From positions 1,550,001-1,614,000 of the forward strand of contig NZ_CP014855.1 in NCBI RefSeq assembly GCF_002214385.1: a stretch of DNA of 64,000 bases, in the 5' to 3' direction. This DNA is from Thermococcus gorgonarius. GTDB taxonomy: Archaea > Methanobacteriota_B > Thermococci > Thermococcales > Thermococcaceae. Positions 42,181-51,894 of the stretch are shown here, piece by piece. Position 1 is the stretch's first letter. Each line of letters starts with the position of its first letter. Under the pieces are notes generated by a model. It was not told where the DNA came from and did no database searches. It was given only the letters and a program-made list of their open reading frames with translations. The position numbers and the translations under genes are program-made.

Positions 42181-43167
42181 ATGGGATTAATTATGAGGAT
42201 CGTTAGGGACGTTCTGTTAAACCTGATCCTCATAACCCTCGCCCTCATTCTCACAGCCTCAATAATAGCCCTGGTCGAGGAGAACGTAAACAGGGCGACC
42301 ACGGAGGGTGAGGGGCTCAACCTGGGAAAAATGACCGGTGAGAGCAGGGCTGAGATGATAAAACAAAGCGTCAAATCCTACTTCAGAAAAACGTGGGATG
42401 ACTTCACGGGCAGTGAGAGGGGGAAGACACTGAGGGCCATAGGGCTTACCTTCGCGGTGCTCACGATGACCATGGCCCTAATATTCCTTCTGGGCCTCTA
42501 CTGGGGCCTGAGGGCAGGATACAGGGGTGGATGGTCCAACAGGGTTCTCTCAGCCCTGGCACCGGTATTCTCTGGCATACCAGCATGGTTCTGGGCGCTT
42601 CTGTTCCTCTGGACCCTCTGGTGGAAGTGGGATATAGGGGCCGTGAGCTACGCAAACAGGCTCCTCGAAGCAAAGAGGGGCGGCGAACCCGAGATACTAG
42701 CCCAACTGAGCGCCCTCCTCATCCCAGTTCTGGCCCTGACCCTCTCCAACATCGTGGTATACGCCTTCAGCGTCAGGAACCTCGTCAAGAGGGAAGCCAG
42801 CCAGGAGTACTTTTTCATCGATGTCCTGAAGGGCCTTCCCGATAGGAGGGTAATGAGAAAGCTCCTCAGGACAGTCCTGCCCTCGTTCCTCACCTTCACG
42901 AGCTACAACTTCCTCAACCTCATGATCAACGGCATGGCCGTCGAGAAGCTCTTCGAGGTTCCTGGGATCGGGAAGATGCTGGCGGACTCGGCAACTGTCA
43001 TATACGTGCCCAACGAGTTCGGCGAACTGAAGATACCGGAGTTCATCTTCGACGGGGCGAGCGTGTTCTTCGTGACGTTCGTCATGGCAGTCTTCTACTT
43101 CCTCAACTCAACGATACTCGAGGCGCTCTACCTCCATCTGGACCCGAGGAGGGAAATCAATGAGTAG
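42181..43167 (+). CDS. ABC transporter permease, DppB-like
   Basis: 328 residues with six membrane spans and the peptide/nickel-type permease core: LGLYWGLRAGYRGG after span 2, the EAA-like loop around FIDVLKGLPDRRVMRKLLRTVLPSFLTF, and ending LEALYLHLDPRRE, the usual DppB C-terminus (yxxlDPR). A region of about 50 residues between spans 1 and 2 faces outside. It pairs with the next gene (8 nt overlap). No substrate-binding protein or ATPase is nearby, so these must be encoded elsewhere. Confidence 0.88.
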   Translation: MGLIMRIVRDVLLNLILITLALILTASIIALVEENVNRATTEGEGLNLGKMTGESRAEMIKQSVKSYFRKTWDDFTGSERGKTLRAIGLTFAVLTMTMALIFLLGLYWGLRAGYRGGWSNRVLSALAPVFSGIPAWFWALLFLWTLWWKWDIGAVSYANRLLEAKRGGEPEILAQLSALLIPVLALTLSNIVVYAFSVRNLVKREASQEYFFIDVLKGLPDRRVMRKLLRTVLPSFLTFTSYNFLNLMINGMAVEKLFEVPGIGKMLADSATVIYVPNEFGELKIPEFIFDGASVFFVTFVMAVFYFLNSTILEALYLHLDPRREINE

Positions 43168-44518
43168 GGGCAAAAAGATCCCGAGAAAGGTTTCGATCGC
43201 CCTCACGATCATATCGATCTACGTCGCAACCTCGATCCTCGGTCCCATGCTCCTCAACGGGGATGACCTCAGGAACTGGAACAACCCGGGCTACTGGGAC
43301 AAGAACCCCAAGGCAAAGCCGCCGGAGTGGTACGGAAGGTTCAAAGACCTCCCTCCATCGGAGTGGCTGAGGGGCACCTACAAAGAGGGGGAATATGTCT
43401 TCGTCTACGACTTCCACTACCGAACGGCACCGGATGACGTGGTTCTCTTCCTGAAGACTGAGAAGTCCATCGAGGTCACCCTGACAACTCCCGACAACGA
43501 GACCATCCGGCTCTTCAGGGGCTCACCCAGTCTGATGAACTACACCCTCCATCTGAAGCTGAACTACCCCCTCTTCGAAAAGCTCGCCGAGAAAAGGTGC
43601 GGTATGAATCCAATCGGCCAATCCTTCATCGGCAAGAACGTCTTCAACATTATATTTTCAAGGCCCAAGGAAGACTGCCTCACCAATCCCGATCCCCTTC
43701 AGGGAAAGTACCGGATTGTCGTAAAGGCACAGGATTCGCCGATAATCCGCGCCATTCACGGCGGAAAAGTCCCGAAGCTGGAACCCAACGAGAGCATCAA
43801 GGTTTTCGTCGCCGGGCAGAGTCATGGCCTCCTCGGGACCGACACGTTTGGGCGTGACGTCTGGGTGGGGTTCATAGCCGGAATGAGGGAAACCCTGCTC
43901 ATAGCGTTCATTGGGGCCTTAATATCGGTTGGGCTGGGCCTCTTCCTCGGAACCCTCGGGGCCATAAACGGAAAAGCCGGAACCGCCTCTAACCTCGCCT
44001 CCCGCTTTCTGACGGTGCTCCCGACCCTCCCCCTGGCAATGGTCACTATAATAGCGCTTGGCAGCATCAGACTCGAGAACGCGACCTACGTCATAAGGGT
44101 TCACCCGCTGGTTGTTTCACTCGTTCTGGGTGTCCTGCTGACGGGCAACGTCTCAAGGAACGTTCGGGCCATAGTCAAGGGGGAGCTGAGGAAGGAGTAC
44201 GCCGAGTCCTCGAAGGCACTTGGTGGAAGTCTAAAGTGGGTGCTCAAAAAGCACGTTTCAAAGATCCTGGTACCCTACACTCTGGAGCAGCTGGCCCTGG
44301 CGGTTCCAGGCGTCATCGCGTTTTTAACGTTGCTCGGCTTCTTCAGCATCTCGCCAGGATTCAACTGGAGCACTCTTATGAGCCAGACCATAGTGTACAA
44401 CGCGAAGTATCAGTTCCTCTGGTGGCAGGTTCTTCCGATAGGAGTCTCCATGGGGCTCCTGGCGCTCTCCTTCGTTGCAGTGGCCAACTGGATCGAGGAT
44501 GAGTTTATTAAGATCTAA
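43160..44518 (+). CDS. ABC transporter permease, DppC-like, with a large external domain
   Basis: 452 residues, longer than usual DppC (about 300). Span 1 is at about 12-30, then an extracytoplasmic segment of about 190 residues, then the hallmark GLLGTDTFGRDVWVGF (about 228-243) and five further spans. The EAA loop is KEYAESSKALGGSLKWVLKK. The inserted region is beta-rich (VTLTTPDNETIRLF) and is shared with the paralog at 47255, so it is a feature of this family. Overlaps the gene before it, forming a heterodimeric channel. Confidence 0.88.
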   Translation: MSRGKKIPRKVSIALTIISIYVATSILGPMLLNGDDLRNWNNPGYWDKNPKAKPPEWYGRFKDLPPSEWLRGTYKEGEYVFVYDFHYRTAPDDVVLFLKTEKSIEVTLTTPDNETIRLFRGSPSLMNYTLHLKLNYPLFEKLAEKRCGMNPIGQSFIGKNVFNIIFSRPKEDCLTNPDPLQGKYRIVVKAQDSPIIRAIHGGKVPKLEPNESIKVFVAGQSHGLLGTDTFGRDVWVGFIAGMRETLLIAFIGALISVGLGLFLGTLGAINGKAGTASNLASRFLTVLPTLPLAMVTIIALGSIRLENATYVIRVHPLVVSLVLGVLLTGNVSRNVRAIVKGELRKEYAESSKALGGSLKWVLKKHVSKILVPYTLEQLALAVPGVIAFLTLLGFFSISPGFNWSTLMSQTIVYNAKYQFLWWQVLPIGVSMGLLALSFVAVANWIEDEFIKI

Positions 44519-44533
44519 GCGCAAGGAAAAATC

Positions 44534-45208
44534 ATGATCGGCACCACCATCGCAGCGGGCTTCCTCCTCTTGATATTCATAGGCCTCAACCTCATGCTCC
44601 TCATGGCCAGGACTATGGCCGGGCTCGGGAGCGCGGCCTGGAAAAAGCTCTTCAGGGTAGAGGTGCCCGAGAACGAGAAGAAATCCTACGAGCTCCTCCA
44701 GACGGCTGCTTGGATCGTAGCGGGGGTGTGGGGCTTCTGGAAACTCAGGAGCGCAAGCCTATTGGCGGCGTTCCTCGCGTTCTTCGCCTTCAGGAGCGGT
44801 TTAAACGTCTCGAAAACCCTGATCTATACGCTCCACGACCAGAAGGTGGTGAGGGAGCACTACATCGAGGGGAGGCTGCTCTCAGTGATAGGGACAGCCT
44901 CCGCGGTATCGCTCCTGCTGGAAGGCCTGTTCGTGGTGACCATGGCGGTGGCCTACAAGGCACTATCCGCGGTAACGCAATCGGGCATTGGGGCCGGAAA
45001 CCTCGTCCTGTACCTCTGGCTCTCAGGCCTCGCTTTCGGCGCGGCTTCGGCGTTACTGGTGGCCAGAAACAACCGGGGGATCCTCATGAAGAACGCACTC
45101 CCGATCGTGGTTTTCTTCTCGGCCAGAACCGGAAAGAAGAAGGTGAAGAAGGGCGTTGAAAAGTCCAAGGAGATCACGAGAAAACCCCTCAAAAAGCTGA
45201 AAGGCTAA
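44534..45208 (+). CDS. Membrane protein with basic C-terminal tail
   Basis: 224 residues, four to five spans, and a Lys-rich cytoplasmic tail (ARTGKKKVKKGVEKSKEITR). I recognise no family. ATG 44534 is 15 nt after the DppC-like stop, so it belongs to the same operon. No copy accompanies the second permease pair. An accessory role in the transporter is possible but unproven. Confidence 0.65.
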   Translation: MIGTTIAAGFLLLIFIGLNLMLLMARTMAGLGSAAWKKLFRVEVPENEKKSYELLQTAAWIVAGVWGFWKLRSASLLAAFLAFFAFRSGLNVSKTLIYTLHDQKVVREHYIEGRLLSVIGTASAVSLLLEGLFVVTMAVAYKALSAVTQSGIGAGNLVLYLWLSGLAFGAASALLVARNNRGILMKNALPIVVFFSARTGKKKVKKGVEKSKEITRKPLKKLKG

Positions 45209-45218
45209 ACCGTTTGAT

Positions 45219-45227
45219 TTTTTAAGG
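45219..45227 (+). promoter_or_regulatory. TATA box for the PP-loop gene, overlapping a T6 tract
   Basis: TTTTTAAGG, centred 25 nt before ATG 45247, indicates a leaderless mRNA; no ribosome site precedes the ATG. The T6 run (45218-45223) may also end the permease operon. Confidence 0.6.
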
Positions 45228-45246
45228 CCCTCTCCTATCATCCCCC

Positions 45247-46071
45247 ATGCTCAAGTGCTCACTCTGCGTTAACGATGAGAGGACGGCGAAGATAGATATA
45301 ATCGACGGAAAGCTAATATGCAGGGAGTGCCAGGTCTACCTAAAACACCCCATAGACAGGGAAGCCGTTAGGCAGGGACTCGATGAGCTTATGGAGAATG
45401 TTGAGAGGGCCATCGTTGCCTACTCCGGAGGAAAGGACAGCACCGTGGCACTCTACCTGGCCAAGGAAGTTTACAAGGTTCCAGAGCTTGAGGCTGTTAT
45501 GGTAGACCATGGTCTCATGGCCAGGGAAGCAATAGAGAACGCTCGCAGGGTTGCTGGAGCCCTTGAAGTTCCATTTACGCTCCTCCGCTACGACTACTCG
45601 GACATCTTTCGGGAGGCACTCCTCAAGGGTCAGAGCCCCTGCAGAGCCTGCTCCAAAAGGACAATGGAAAAGCTGAGGAAGTACGCCCTCAAAAACGGCT
45701 ACCGATACATAATCACCGGCCATGAGCTTCCCTTCGGCCACCACCCTTACAGGCTAATGAGCGGTGGAGTCGTTCAGATAAGGCTCCTCTCAATGATGAC
45801 TGAGGAGGAGCGCCTTGAGATACTCAAAAAGCTCCCCTTCGAGCTTCCAGAGCTACCAGGTTACACGACCAACTGTCTCGTCCTTGGCCCGGCCTTGGAG
45901 CGCTACTGGGAGGTTCACGGACACAGCTTCGAGCATAGAAGAATAGCGGCACTCGTGAGATACGGGCTTATGAGCAGGGAGAGGGCCGAAAAGGAGCTTG
46001 AGAAGCCAGAAGTGCCGGAGTGGCAGAGAAAACTCGTCTTCGAGAGACTGGGGCTGAACCGCGGGAGTTGA
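45247..46071 (+). CDS. PP-loop ATPase, TtuA/Ncs6-like sulfurtransferase
   Basis: 274 residues. N-terminal zinc knuckles C4/C7 and C25/C28, a PP-loop SGGKDS (60-65), then CRAC (C132/C135) and a lone C210, the three-Cys set that binds a [4Fe-4S] cluster in TtuA-type tRNA thiolases. The C-terminal zinc finger of TtuA is absent, and the family could be the related COG1365 group. It probably adenylates and thiolates a tRNA base using a sulfur carrier. It sits between two permease pairs, apparently by chance. Confidence 0.75.
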   Translation: MLKCSLCVNDERTAKIDIIDGKLICRECQVYLKHPIDREAVRQGLDELMENVERAIVAYSGGKDSTVALYLAKEVYKVPELEAVMVDHGLMAREAIENARRVAGALEVPFTLLRYDYSDIFREALLKGQSPCRACSKRTMEKLRKYALKNGYRYIITGHELPFGHHPYRLMSGGVVQIRLLSMMTEEERLEILKKLPFELPELPGYTTNCLVLGPALERYWEVHGHSFEHRRIAALVRYGLMSRERAEKELEKPEVPEWQRKLVFERLGLNRGS

Positions 46072-46168
46072 CCGAATACCATTTGGGGGTTTTCCATGAT
46101 TGATTTTTATCCTTATCTCCATCATCCAAAATAGCCGAACTTTCAGGTTTTAAATTAAGTGTGTAACT

Positions 46169-46177
46169 CTTATAAAG
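46169..46177 (+). promoter_or_regulatory. TATA box for the second DppBC permease operon
   Basis: CTTATAAAG, about 35 nt before ATG 46208; no clear ribosome site follows. Confidence 0.55.
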
Positions 46178-46207
46178 ATTAACATCAGAGTAAAACCGGG
46201 ATGCCAG

Positions 46208-47258
46208 ATGTCCAAAAAAGGGCATGTATACATAGGAATATTCATCAAAAACTTTCTGATTCTGGTTTTGATCCTTATCGTGTTTGGATACATCGTGGCC
46301 ATTGGTGAGGCAAAAGCCAAGGTATACAACAACGACAAACTCTACAGGCAGAACCTCATGAGGCTCAAATACGAAAACGTCACCGGAAACATCGAGGAAA
46401 AGGCTGAAAAGCTGATGGAGAAACAGCTAGGTGTCGACGACAAATGGAAGCTCGTGAAGGGATACTTCAACCTGACCTACTGGTTCTTCACCCATCTAAA
46501 CGAGAGGGACAAATACGGAAACCCCCTCTACTCATATCTCGTTAAGAGTCTGGTTCTCCTGCTTCTGACGGAGGCAATTATAGTGCCCCTCGGGCTCTAC
46601 CTTGGGCTAAGGGCAGGTTACAAGGGTGGCAAAAATCGACAAGGTCATAACAGCACTCGCCCCGCTTTTCTCAGGCATTCCCTCGTGGTTCCTGGCAATA
46701 CTCTTCCTGTACCTGTTCTACTGGAAGCTGTCGGTGTTCCCAGTGGACTTCGAGAGAAACCTGAGGGATGCGCTTATAAACGGCGATCCAACCGCGCTGG
46801 CCCACCTGGCCGGAATGTGCCTCCCAGTGATAACACTCGTAACCTCCCTCGTCTGGGACTACGCCTTCAACGTACGCAACTTCATAAAGTTCGAAAGTGA
46901 GAGCCCCCACATCCTGTACGATAAGGCCAGGGGTCTCCCAGACAGAAAGATAATGAGAAAACTCCTCAGAACCAGCTTTCCCTCGTTCCTCACCTTCACA
47001 ACCTACAACTTCCTCGATATACTGGCTAGTGTTTTGGCCGTTGAGCTTATCTTCGACATCCACGGCGTTGGATGGCTGATGGGAATGTCTTTGAGGGTCG
47101 TGAAGGAGGAAGTGGAGGGCGTGAAGATATTCTACTGGCCCTGGGGGCTGTTTTTTGCGACCTTCGTGATGATGCTCCTGTACTTCATAACAACCGTTGT
47201 CCTGGAGAGCCTCTACGTTAAGCTTGACCCAAGGAGCAGGAGGGAGATGAAGCTATGA
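46208..47258 (+). pseudogene. DppB-like permease gene with a +1 frameshift
   Basis: ATG 46208 gives 140 normal residues up to LGLRAGYKGG, then the frame fails at a run of five A (46631-46635). Removing one A joins it to IDKVITALAPLFSGIPSWF and the rest of a complete permease, ending LYVKLDPRSRRE at 47258. The repaired protein (about 350 residues) aligns end to end with the DppB-like protein at 42181 (LGLRAGYRGG-WSNRVLSALAPVFSGIPAWF). Either a real mutation that silences the transporter or a sequencing error. The downstream partner gene is intact and overlaps by 4 nt. Confidence 0.88.
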
Positions 47259-48538
47259 AGCGAAAGCCCTCCCCCAAGCTCACGATCTCCCTAGCCATCA
47301 TAGGGCTCTACCTCCTAGGTGCCCTGCTGGCCCCCCACTTCGTGGACAAAGAGGGCATCGACAACTGGTACAACGGAAACTACTGGATCAGGAACCCCAG
47401 ACTCGCACCACCGGAATGGGTCAACCTCTTCGGATCCAAAAAGCCCCCCAGCAGAATTCTCAAGCCCACGAAGGAGGAGGGAAGACTGCACGTCTTTGAG
47501 TACGACTTCCACTACTCTCGGACCCCGCAGGACATAAAGATCATCTTCAACAAAACGAAGTTCGAGAGGATAAGTATAACCCTGACGACACCGGGAGGCG
47601 AGAGCTATGTTCTCTACAACTCCCCCATAATTGAAGAGCTTTCCTTCAGGGCAAGCGTTAAGAAGCTCATCGAGATCGGAAGGGATAAGGGAATGGACGT
47701 CACCGAAACCGATGTTCTCTTCGGGGACGCCCTGAAGCCCCTGTTCTTTAAAAACGAGAGCGGGAGAATAGTTCCGGATGAGGGGAAGTACCGGATCACG
47801 ATCGTATCATCGGCCAAACCCCAGGTCTTCGTGGTGGGGAAAGTCTACGGACTGATGGGGACGGACGTCAAAAGGCGGGATCTGTGGGTCGGGTTCCTCT
47901 GGGGACTTCGGGAAACCATGATCCTCGTCATCCTCACGAGCCTGCTGGCAACTTTTCTCGGAACCCTGCTTGGGGTAAGCGGTGGTCTTAGCGGAGCGGC
48001 AGGGGTCTTTTCCGACGCAGTTTCGAAGATCTCGGCCATAACCCCTCTGCTTCCGGTGATGATTGCCCTTGTCCCAGTGGAGGGAAAAGTAGGGCCCAAC
48101 GGGATACTTCAGATGCCGATGGGTTTATTCATCCTGATATTAGGCTTCCTGCTCTCCGGCAAGATATCGAGGAACGTAAAGGTGATGGTCGAGACGGAGA
48201 TCAAGAAGGAGTACATAGAGTCCTCCGTGAGCCTTGGCGGGGACAGATTGTGGATACTGAGGAACCATATACTTAAAGTCGTCATACCGTACGGCATATA
48301 CCAGCTGACGCTTTTAGTGCCGCGAGTGGTGGCCCTGATCTCACTGCTGGGCTTCTTTAGAGCCACACCTGGGTTCAACTGGGGAACGCTGATGGCGTCG
48401 GTGGTGATAGAGAACCCCCGCGTGACCATCTACTGGTGGGAGGTGTTGCCCATAACCCTCGCCCTTGGAATATTCGCTCTTGCCTTCGTGCTGATCAACA
48501 GGGATATGGAAGACAGGATGTCCTCGAAAAATATCTAA
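47255..48538 (+). CDS. ABC transporter permease, DppC-like (second copy)
   Basis: 427 residues with the same plan as the protein at 43160: one span, a long external domain, then the permease core. In the hallmark region it reads YGLMGTDVKRRDLWVGF, where GRD has become RRD, and the EAA loop is KEYIESSVSLGGDRLWILRN. This divergence may reflect relaxed constraint or a different partner. It overlaps the frameshifted DppB-like gene by 4 nt. Confidence 0.85.
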   Translation: MKRKPSPKLTISLAIIGLYLLGALLAPHFVDKEGIDNWYNGNYWIRNPRLAPPEWVNLFGSKKPPSRILKPTKEEGRLHVFEYDFHYSRTPQDIKIIFNKTKFERISITLTTPGGESYVLYNSPIIEELSFRASVKKLIEIGRDKGMDVTETDVLFGDALKPLFFKNESGRIVPDEGKYRITIVSSAKPQVFVVGKVYGLMGTDVKRRDLWVGFLWGLRETMILVILTSLLATFLGTLLGVSGGLSGAAGVFSDAVSKISAITPLLPVMIALVPVEGKVGPNGILQMPMGLFILILGFLLSGKISRNVKVMVETEIKKEYIESSVSLGGDRLWILRNHILKVVIPYGIYQLTLLVPRVVALISLLGFFRATPGFNWGTLMASVVIENPRVTIYWWEVLPITLALGIFALAFVLINRDMEDRMSSKNI

Positions 48539-48545
48539 GCGATTT

Positions 48546-49781
48546 TCAAGGGGCACCCCTCTGGAGGGCACCCTTTAGCTTTTTCAGGGCCACACTAATG
48601 ACCTCCTCCGGTTTCACATTAAAGCCCCCGCCCCTGGCCAGTACCTCGCTACCGCCCCCACCGCCACCAGTTTCTTTCAGAACCTCCCGGAGGAGCTCGT
48701 TCATGGCTATTCCCGTGACTTCCCTGTTCTTTGCGAAGATGACGTAGTTATCGCCACCGATTAGAGCTACCGTGTTCGGGTTCTTATCCACAAGGTACAC
48801 CACGAAGGCCTGGGTGTCCTTCAGAGGACCACCTTCCAAGTGCGCAACAACCTTAACACCGCCAATATCTTCTGCATCCTTGAGAAGCGCTCTGGATTTC
48901 CATTCCCAAAGCTCCCTCCTGAGGGCGTCCTTCTCAGCTTCAAGTCCATTAAGTTCTTCCTTCAGCTCCCTGACTCTCTCAACCAGCGGACGGTTCTTGT
49001 TGGGCATCTCATTTAGGGCGTCCCAGTAGTCCTCAAGAAGTTCGCCAAGGTACTTCAGGGCCCTCACTCCGGTGGCAAATTCCACACGCAGGAGCTTTTT
49101 GCTCTTCCTGTAAACGCGGAGGATTTTTAAGAATCCGATTTCCCTCGTGCTCTTCACGTGGGTTCCACCACAGGGAGTGACATCAACAGTCCCGATGCGG
49201 ACGACCCGTATCGGAGGTTTGACCTTCGATGAGACTTCTTTCCTGAGGACTGTCCCCAGCTCATCTGGAAGATCATCGTAAACCTCGACCTCAACGGGTA
49301 CGTCTCCCCATATAATCTCGTTCGTTTTCCTCTCGATCTCAAGGATGTCCTCCCAATTGAGCTCGCCCGGGTAGTCTATCTCTATCTTATTGTATTCCGG
49401 GAATATCTGGAAGCCAGTGGTCTCGGCACCGTAAAGGCCTTTGATGACCGCAGAGAGAATGTGCTGTCCAGTGTGGGCGCGCATGTTCTCGTATCTCCAC
49501 TCCCAGTCAAGTGTCAGCCTTACTTCCTCGCCGACCTTGGGAGTTCTCCCCTCAATAACGCCCTCGTGGACGATTTCTTCCTTTCCTGCGACCCTATCAA
49601 CCCGCACTGCAAAGCCGTTCCCTTCAATCAGCCCTCTGTCAGATGGCTGACCACCGCCTTCGGGATAGAATATCGTTCTGTCAAGGGTCAGCTTTACCCT
49701 CTTTCCCTCAACTTCGATACTGGTAATCCTTGCTTTCGCTTCCCTCAGGTAGGGATCTCTATAGAAAAGCTTCTCAGTCAT
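48546..49781 (-). CDS. alaXL: Alanyl-tRNA editing protein AlaX-L
   Basis: 411 residues: an N-terminal AlaRS-like barrel (FYPEGGGQPSDRG), the editing site HxxxH (H103/H107 in HTGQHIL) with C204 and H208 in CGGTH, then a coiled coil (about 270-310) and a DHHA1 domain with a GGGGGGS stretch. This is the long AlaX type, which hydrolyses Ser- or Gly-tRNA-Ala made in error. No catalytic AlaRS domain is attached. ATG 49781 has GGTGATGGT. It converges on the permease gene. Confidence 0.95.
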   Translation of the reverse strand: MTEKLFYRDPYLREAKARITSIEVEGKRVKLTLDRTIFYPEGGGQPSDRGLIEGNGFAVRVDRVAGKEEIVHEGVIEGRTPKVGEEVRLTLDWEWRYENMRAHTGQHILSAVIKGLYGAETTGFQIFPEYNKIEIDYPGELNWEDILEIERKTNEIIWGDVPVEVEVYDDLPDELGTVLRKEVSSKVKPPIRVVRIGTVDVTPCGGTHVKSTREIGFLKILRVYRKSKKLLRVEFATGVRALKYLGELLEDYWDALNEMPNKNRPLVERVRELKEELNGLEAEKDALRRELWEWKSRALLKDAEDIGGVKVVAHLEGGPLKDTQAFVVYLVDKNPNTVALIGGDNYVIFAKNREVTGIAMNELLREVLKETGGGGGGSEVLARGGGFNVKPEEVISVALKKLKGALQRGAP

Positions 49782-49820
49782 ACCATCACCGCTGAAAATT
49801 AAGGGGGAAGGATAAAAAGG

Positions 49821-50471
49821 TTAAGCCCCACCTTGAGAGCGAGCCTCGATTAACGCCTTGACCCTCTTCAGCCTGAAGAAGTTCTCGCGCTCCATCTCAT
49901 CCAAGCGCTGCTTGATGAACTTGACCGTTGCCTCCATCCTCGGTATGATAATGTACTCAAGCGCGTTAACGCGCCTCTTGGTGGTTTCAATTTCCTTCGC
50001 TAGCCTCTTGAGGGTCTCCTCAACTTCAGCCAGGCGAACCACGAGATCAAGAACTTCCTCAAACTTTTCAGCAACCAAATCAACCGAGGGGTCAGTTGAA
50101 ACAAAGGAGTAGCCCCTCTCCTGAACATTCCTCCTGAAGGACTCAGCCTCGATTAATGGAACAGAGACGCCCATAACGTTCCTCTGCTTTATCTCTATTT
50201 CATGGTTCGGCTTAACTGAGAGCGCCGCCTCTTTTAGTCTAAGAGTTCCAGTCTCCAGCTGAGCATTTAGGAGGGCATCAAAGGCACTCTCCATTTTCTT
50301 GTTGAGCTCTTCACGAAGGCTCAGTGCTTCGTCGTAGATCGTGAAGAACTCCATTATCAAAGCGTCCTGCTTGTCCTTGAGGAGCTTGTGGCCTTTCTTC
50401 GCTAACGTAATGCGCCTCTTGAGGTTGAGGAGCTCCATCCTCGTTGGTTTCACGTTGAGCAGTTCTGCCAT
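49821..50471 (-). CDS. atpD: A-type ATP synthase subunit D (central stalk)
   Basis: 216 residues, mostly two long helices: [36 protein letters not shown] at the start and [19 protein letters not shown] near the end, the coiled-coil rotor shaft of A/V-ATPases. ATG 50471 has GGTGGTCAAA. Last gene of the nine-gene ATP synthase operon. Confidence 0.95.
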   Translation of the reverse strand: MAELLNVKPTRMELLNLKRRITLAKKGHKLLKDKQDALIMEFFTIYDEALSLREELNKKMESAFDALLNAQLETGTLRLKEAALSVKPNHEIEIKQRNVMGVSVPLIEAESFRRNVQERGYSFVSTDPSVDLVAEKFEEVLDLVVRLAEVEETLKRLAKEIETTKRRVNALEYIIIPRMEATVKFIKQRLDEMERENFFRLKRVKALIEARSQGGA

Positions 50472-50500
50472 TTTGACCACCTAAAAATTTTGAAGGGCCT

Positions 50501-51889
50501 TTAGGCCCTCTTCCTGTACTTCGGGTGGTACTTGAGGATGTACTCCTTCCTGACACGCTTGAGCTCGCTCTCCGGGAGCTCGGCAAGAAGCTCCCATCCA
50601 AGGTCGAGGGTCTCGAAGATGCTCCTGTCCTCATCGTAGCGCTGGGCGACGAATTCACGCTCAAACCTGTCGGCGAACTTGAGGTACTTCCTGTCGGTCT
50701 CGCTCAAAGCCTCCTCACCGACGACTGCCACGAGATCCCTAAGCGACCTTCCTTCTGCATAGGCCGCGTAGAGCTGCTGGCTGAGCTGTGGGTGGTCTTC
50801 CCTGGTTCTTCCCTTACCGATACCGTCCTTCATCAGACGGCTCAGGGAGGGCAGGACGTCTATCGGCGGGTAGATTCCCTTCCTGTGGAGTTCCCTGCTG
50901 AGGACTATCTGGCCCTCGGTGATGTAACCGGTAAGGTCCGGAATCGGGTGGGTGATGTCATCGTCCGGCATCGTCAGGATGGGCATCTGGGTTATACTTC
51001 CCTTCTTGCCCCTGACACGGCCAGCCCTTTCGTAGATGGTAGCTAAGTCGGTGTACATGTAACCCGGATAACCGCGCCTTCCGGGGACCTCTTCCCTTGC
51101 CGCGGAGATCTCACGCAAAGCCTCGGCGTAGTTGGTCATGTCAGTGAGGATAACCAGAACCTGCATATCGTAGTCGAAAGCCAGGTATTCCGCAACGGTC
51201 AGGGCCATACGGGGTGTAATGATTCTCTCAATGGCCGGGTCGTCCGCTAAGTTAAGGAACAGGACGGCCCTCTCTATTGCACCAGTTTCTTCGAAGCTCT
51301 TCTTGAAGAAGTTGGCCTCTTCGTAGGTGATACCCATCGCCGCGAAAACCACGGCGAACTGCTCCTCCTCACCGAGGACCTTAGCCTGCCTCGCTATCTG
51401 GGCCGCGAGCATGTTGTGCGGCAGACCGGAACCGCTGAAGATTGGAAGCTTCTGACCCCTAACGAGGGTGTTCATACCGTCTATGGCAGAGATACCGGTC
51501 TGGATGAAGTCCCTCGGGTAAGCACGGGCAACGGGGTTGAGCGGTGCACCGTGGACGTCGCGCCTGTCCTCGGGGATGATCTCAGGCCCGCCGTCGATGG
51601 GCTTACCGATACCGTTGAATATCCTGCCCAGCATGTCCATTGAAACGGGAACCTTCAAGGTCTCGCCGGTGAAGCGGACGCGCGTGCTCTTGACGTCCAG
51701 ATCACGGGTTCCCTCGAAGACCTGGACAATGGCCAGGTTTTCCCTCGCCTCAAGAACCTGTCCCTTCCTCTTCTCCCCGCTCTCGGTCTCTATCTCGACG
51801 ACCTCACCGTAAGCTACGCCTTTGACACCCTCGACGATCATGAGCGGTCCGTAAATCTTGCTAACGGTTGAGTACTCCATTCCCGGCAT
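50501..51889 (-). CDS. atpB: A-type ATP synthase subunit B (non-catalytic)
   Basis: 462 residues. Related to the catalytic subunit but with the P-loop replaced by FSGSGLPHN, as expected for the regulatory B subunit. It alternates with A in the A3B3 head. ATG 51889 (MPGMEYSTV) matches the known Thermococcus start and has GTGATG upstream; a longer start at 51898 is less likely. Its upstream overlap with atpA depends on that choice. Confidence 0.96.
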   Translation of the reverse strand: MPGMEYSTVSKIYGPLMIVEGVKGVAYGEVVEIETESGEKRKGQVLEARENLAIVQVFEGTRDLDVKSTRVRFTGETLKVPVSMDMLGRIFNGIGKPIDGGPEIIPEDRRDVHGAPLNPVARAYPRDFIQTGISAIDGMNTLVRGQKLPIFSGSGLPHNMLAAQIARQAKVLGEEEQFAVVFAAMGITYEEANFFKKSFEETGAIERAVLFLNLADDPAIERIITPRMALTVAEYLAFDYDMQVLVILTDMTNYAEALREISAAREEVPGRRGYPGYMYTDLATIYERAGRVRGKKGSITQMPILTMPDDDITHPIPDLTGYITEGQIVLSRELHRKGIYPPIDVLPSLSRLMKDGIGKGRTREDHPQLSQQLYAAYAEGRSLRDLVAVVGEEALSETDRKYLKFADRFEREFVAQRYDEDRSIFETLDLGWELLAELPESELKRVRKEYILKYHPKYRKRA

Positions 51890-51894
51890 AAGCA

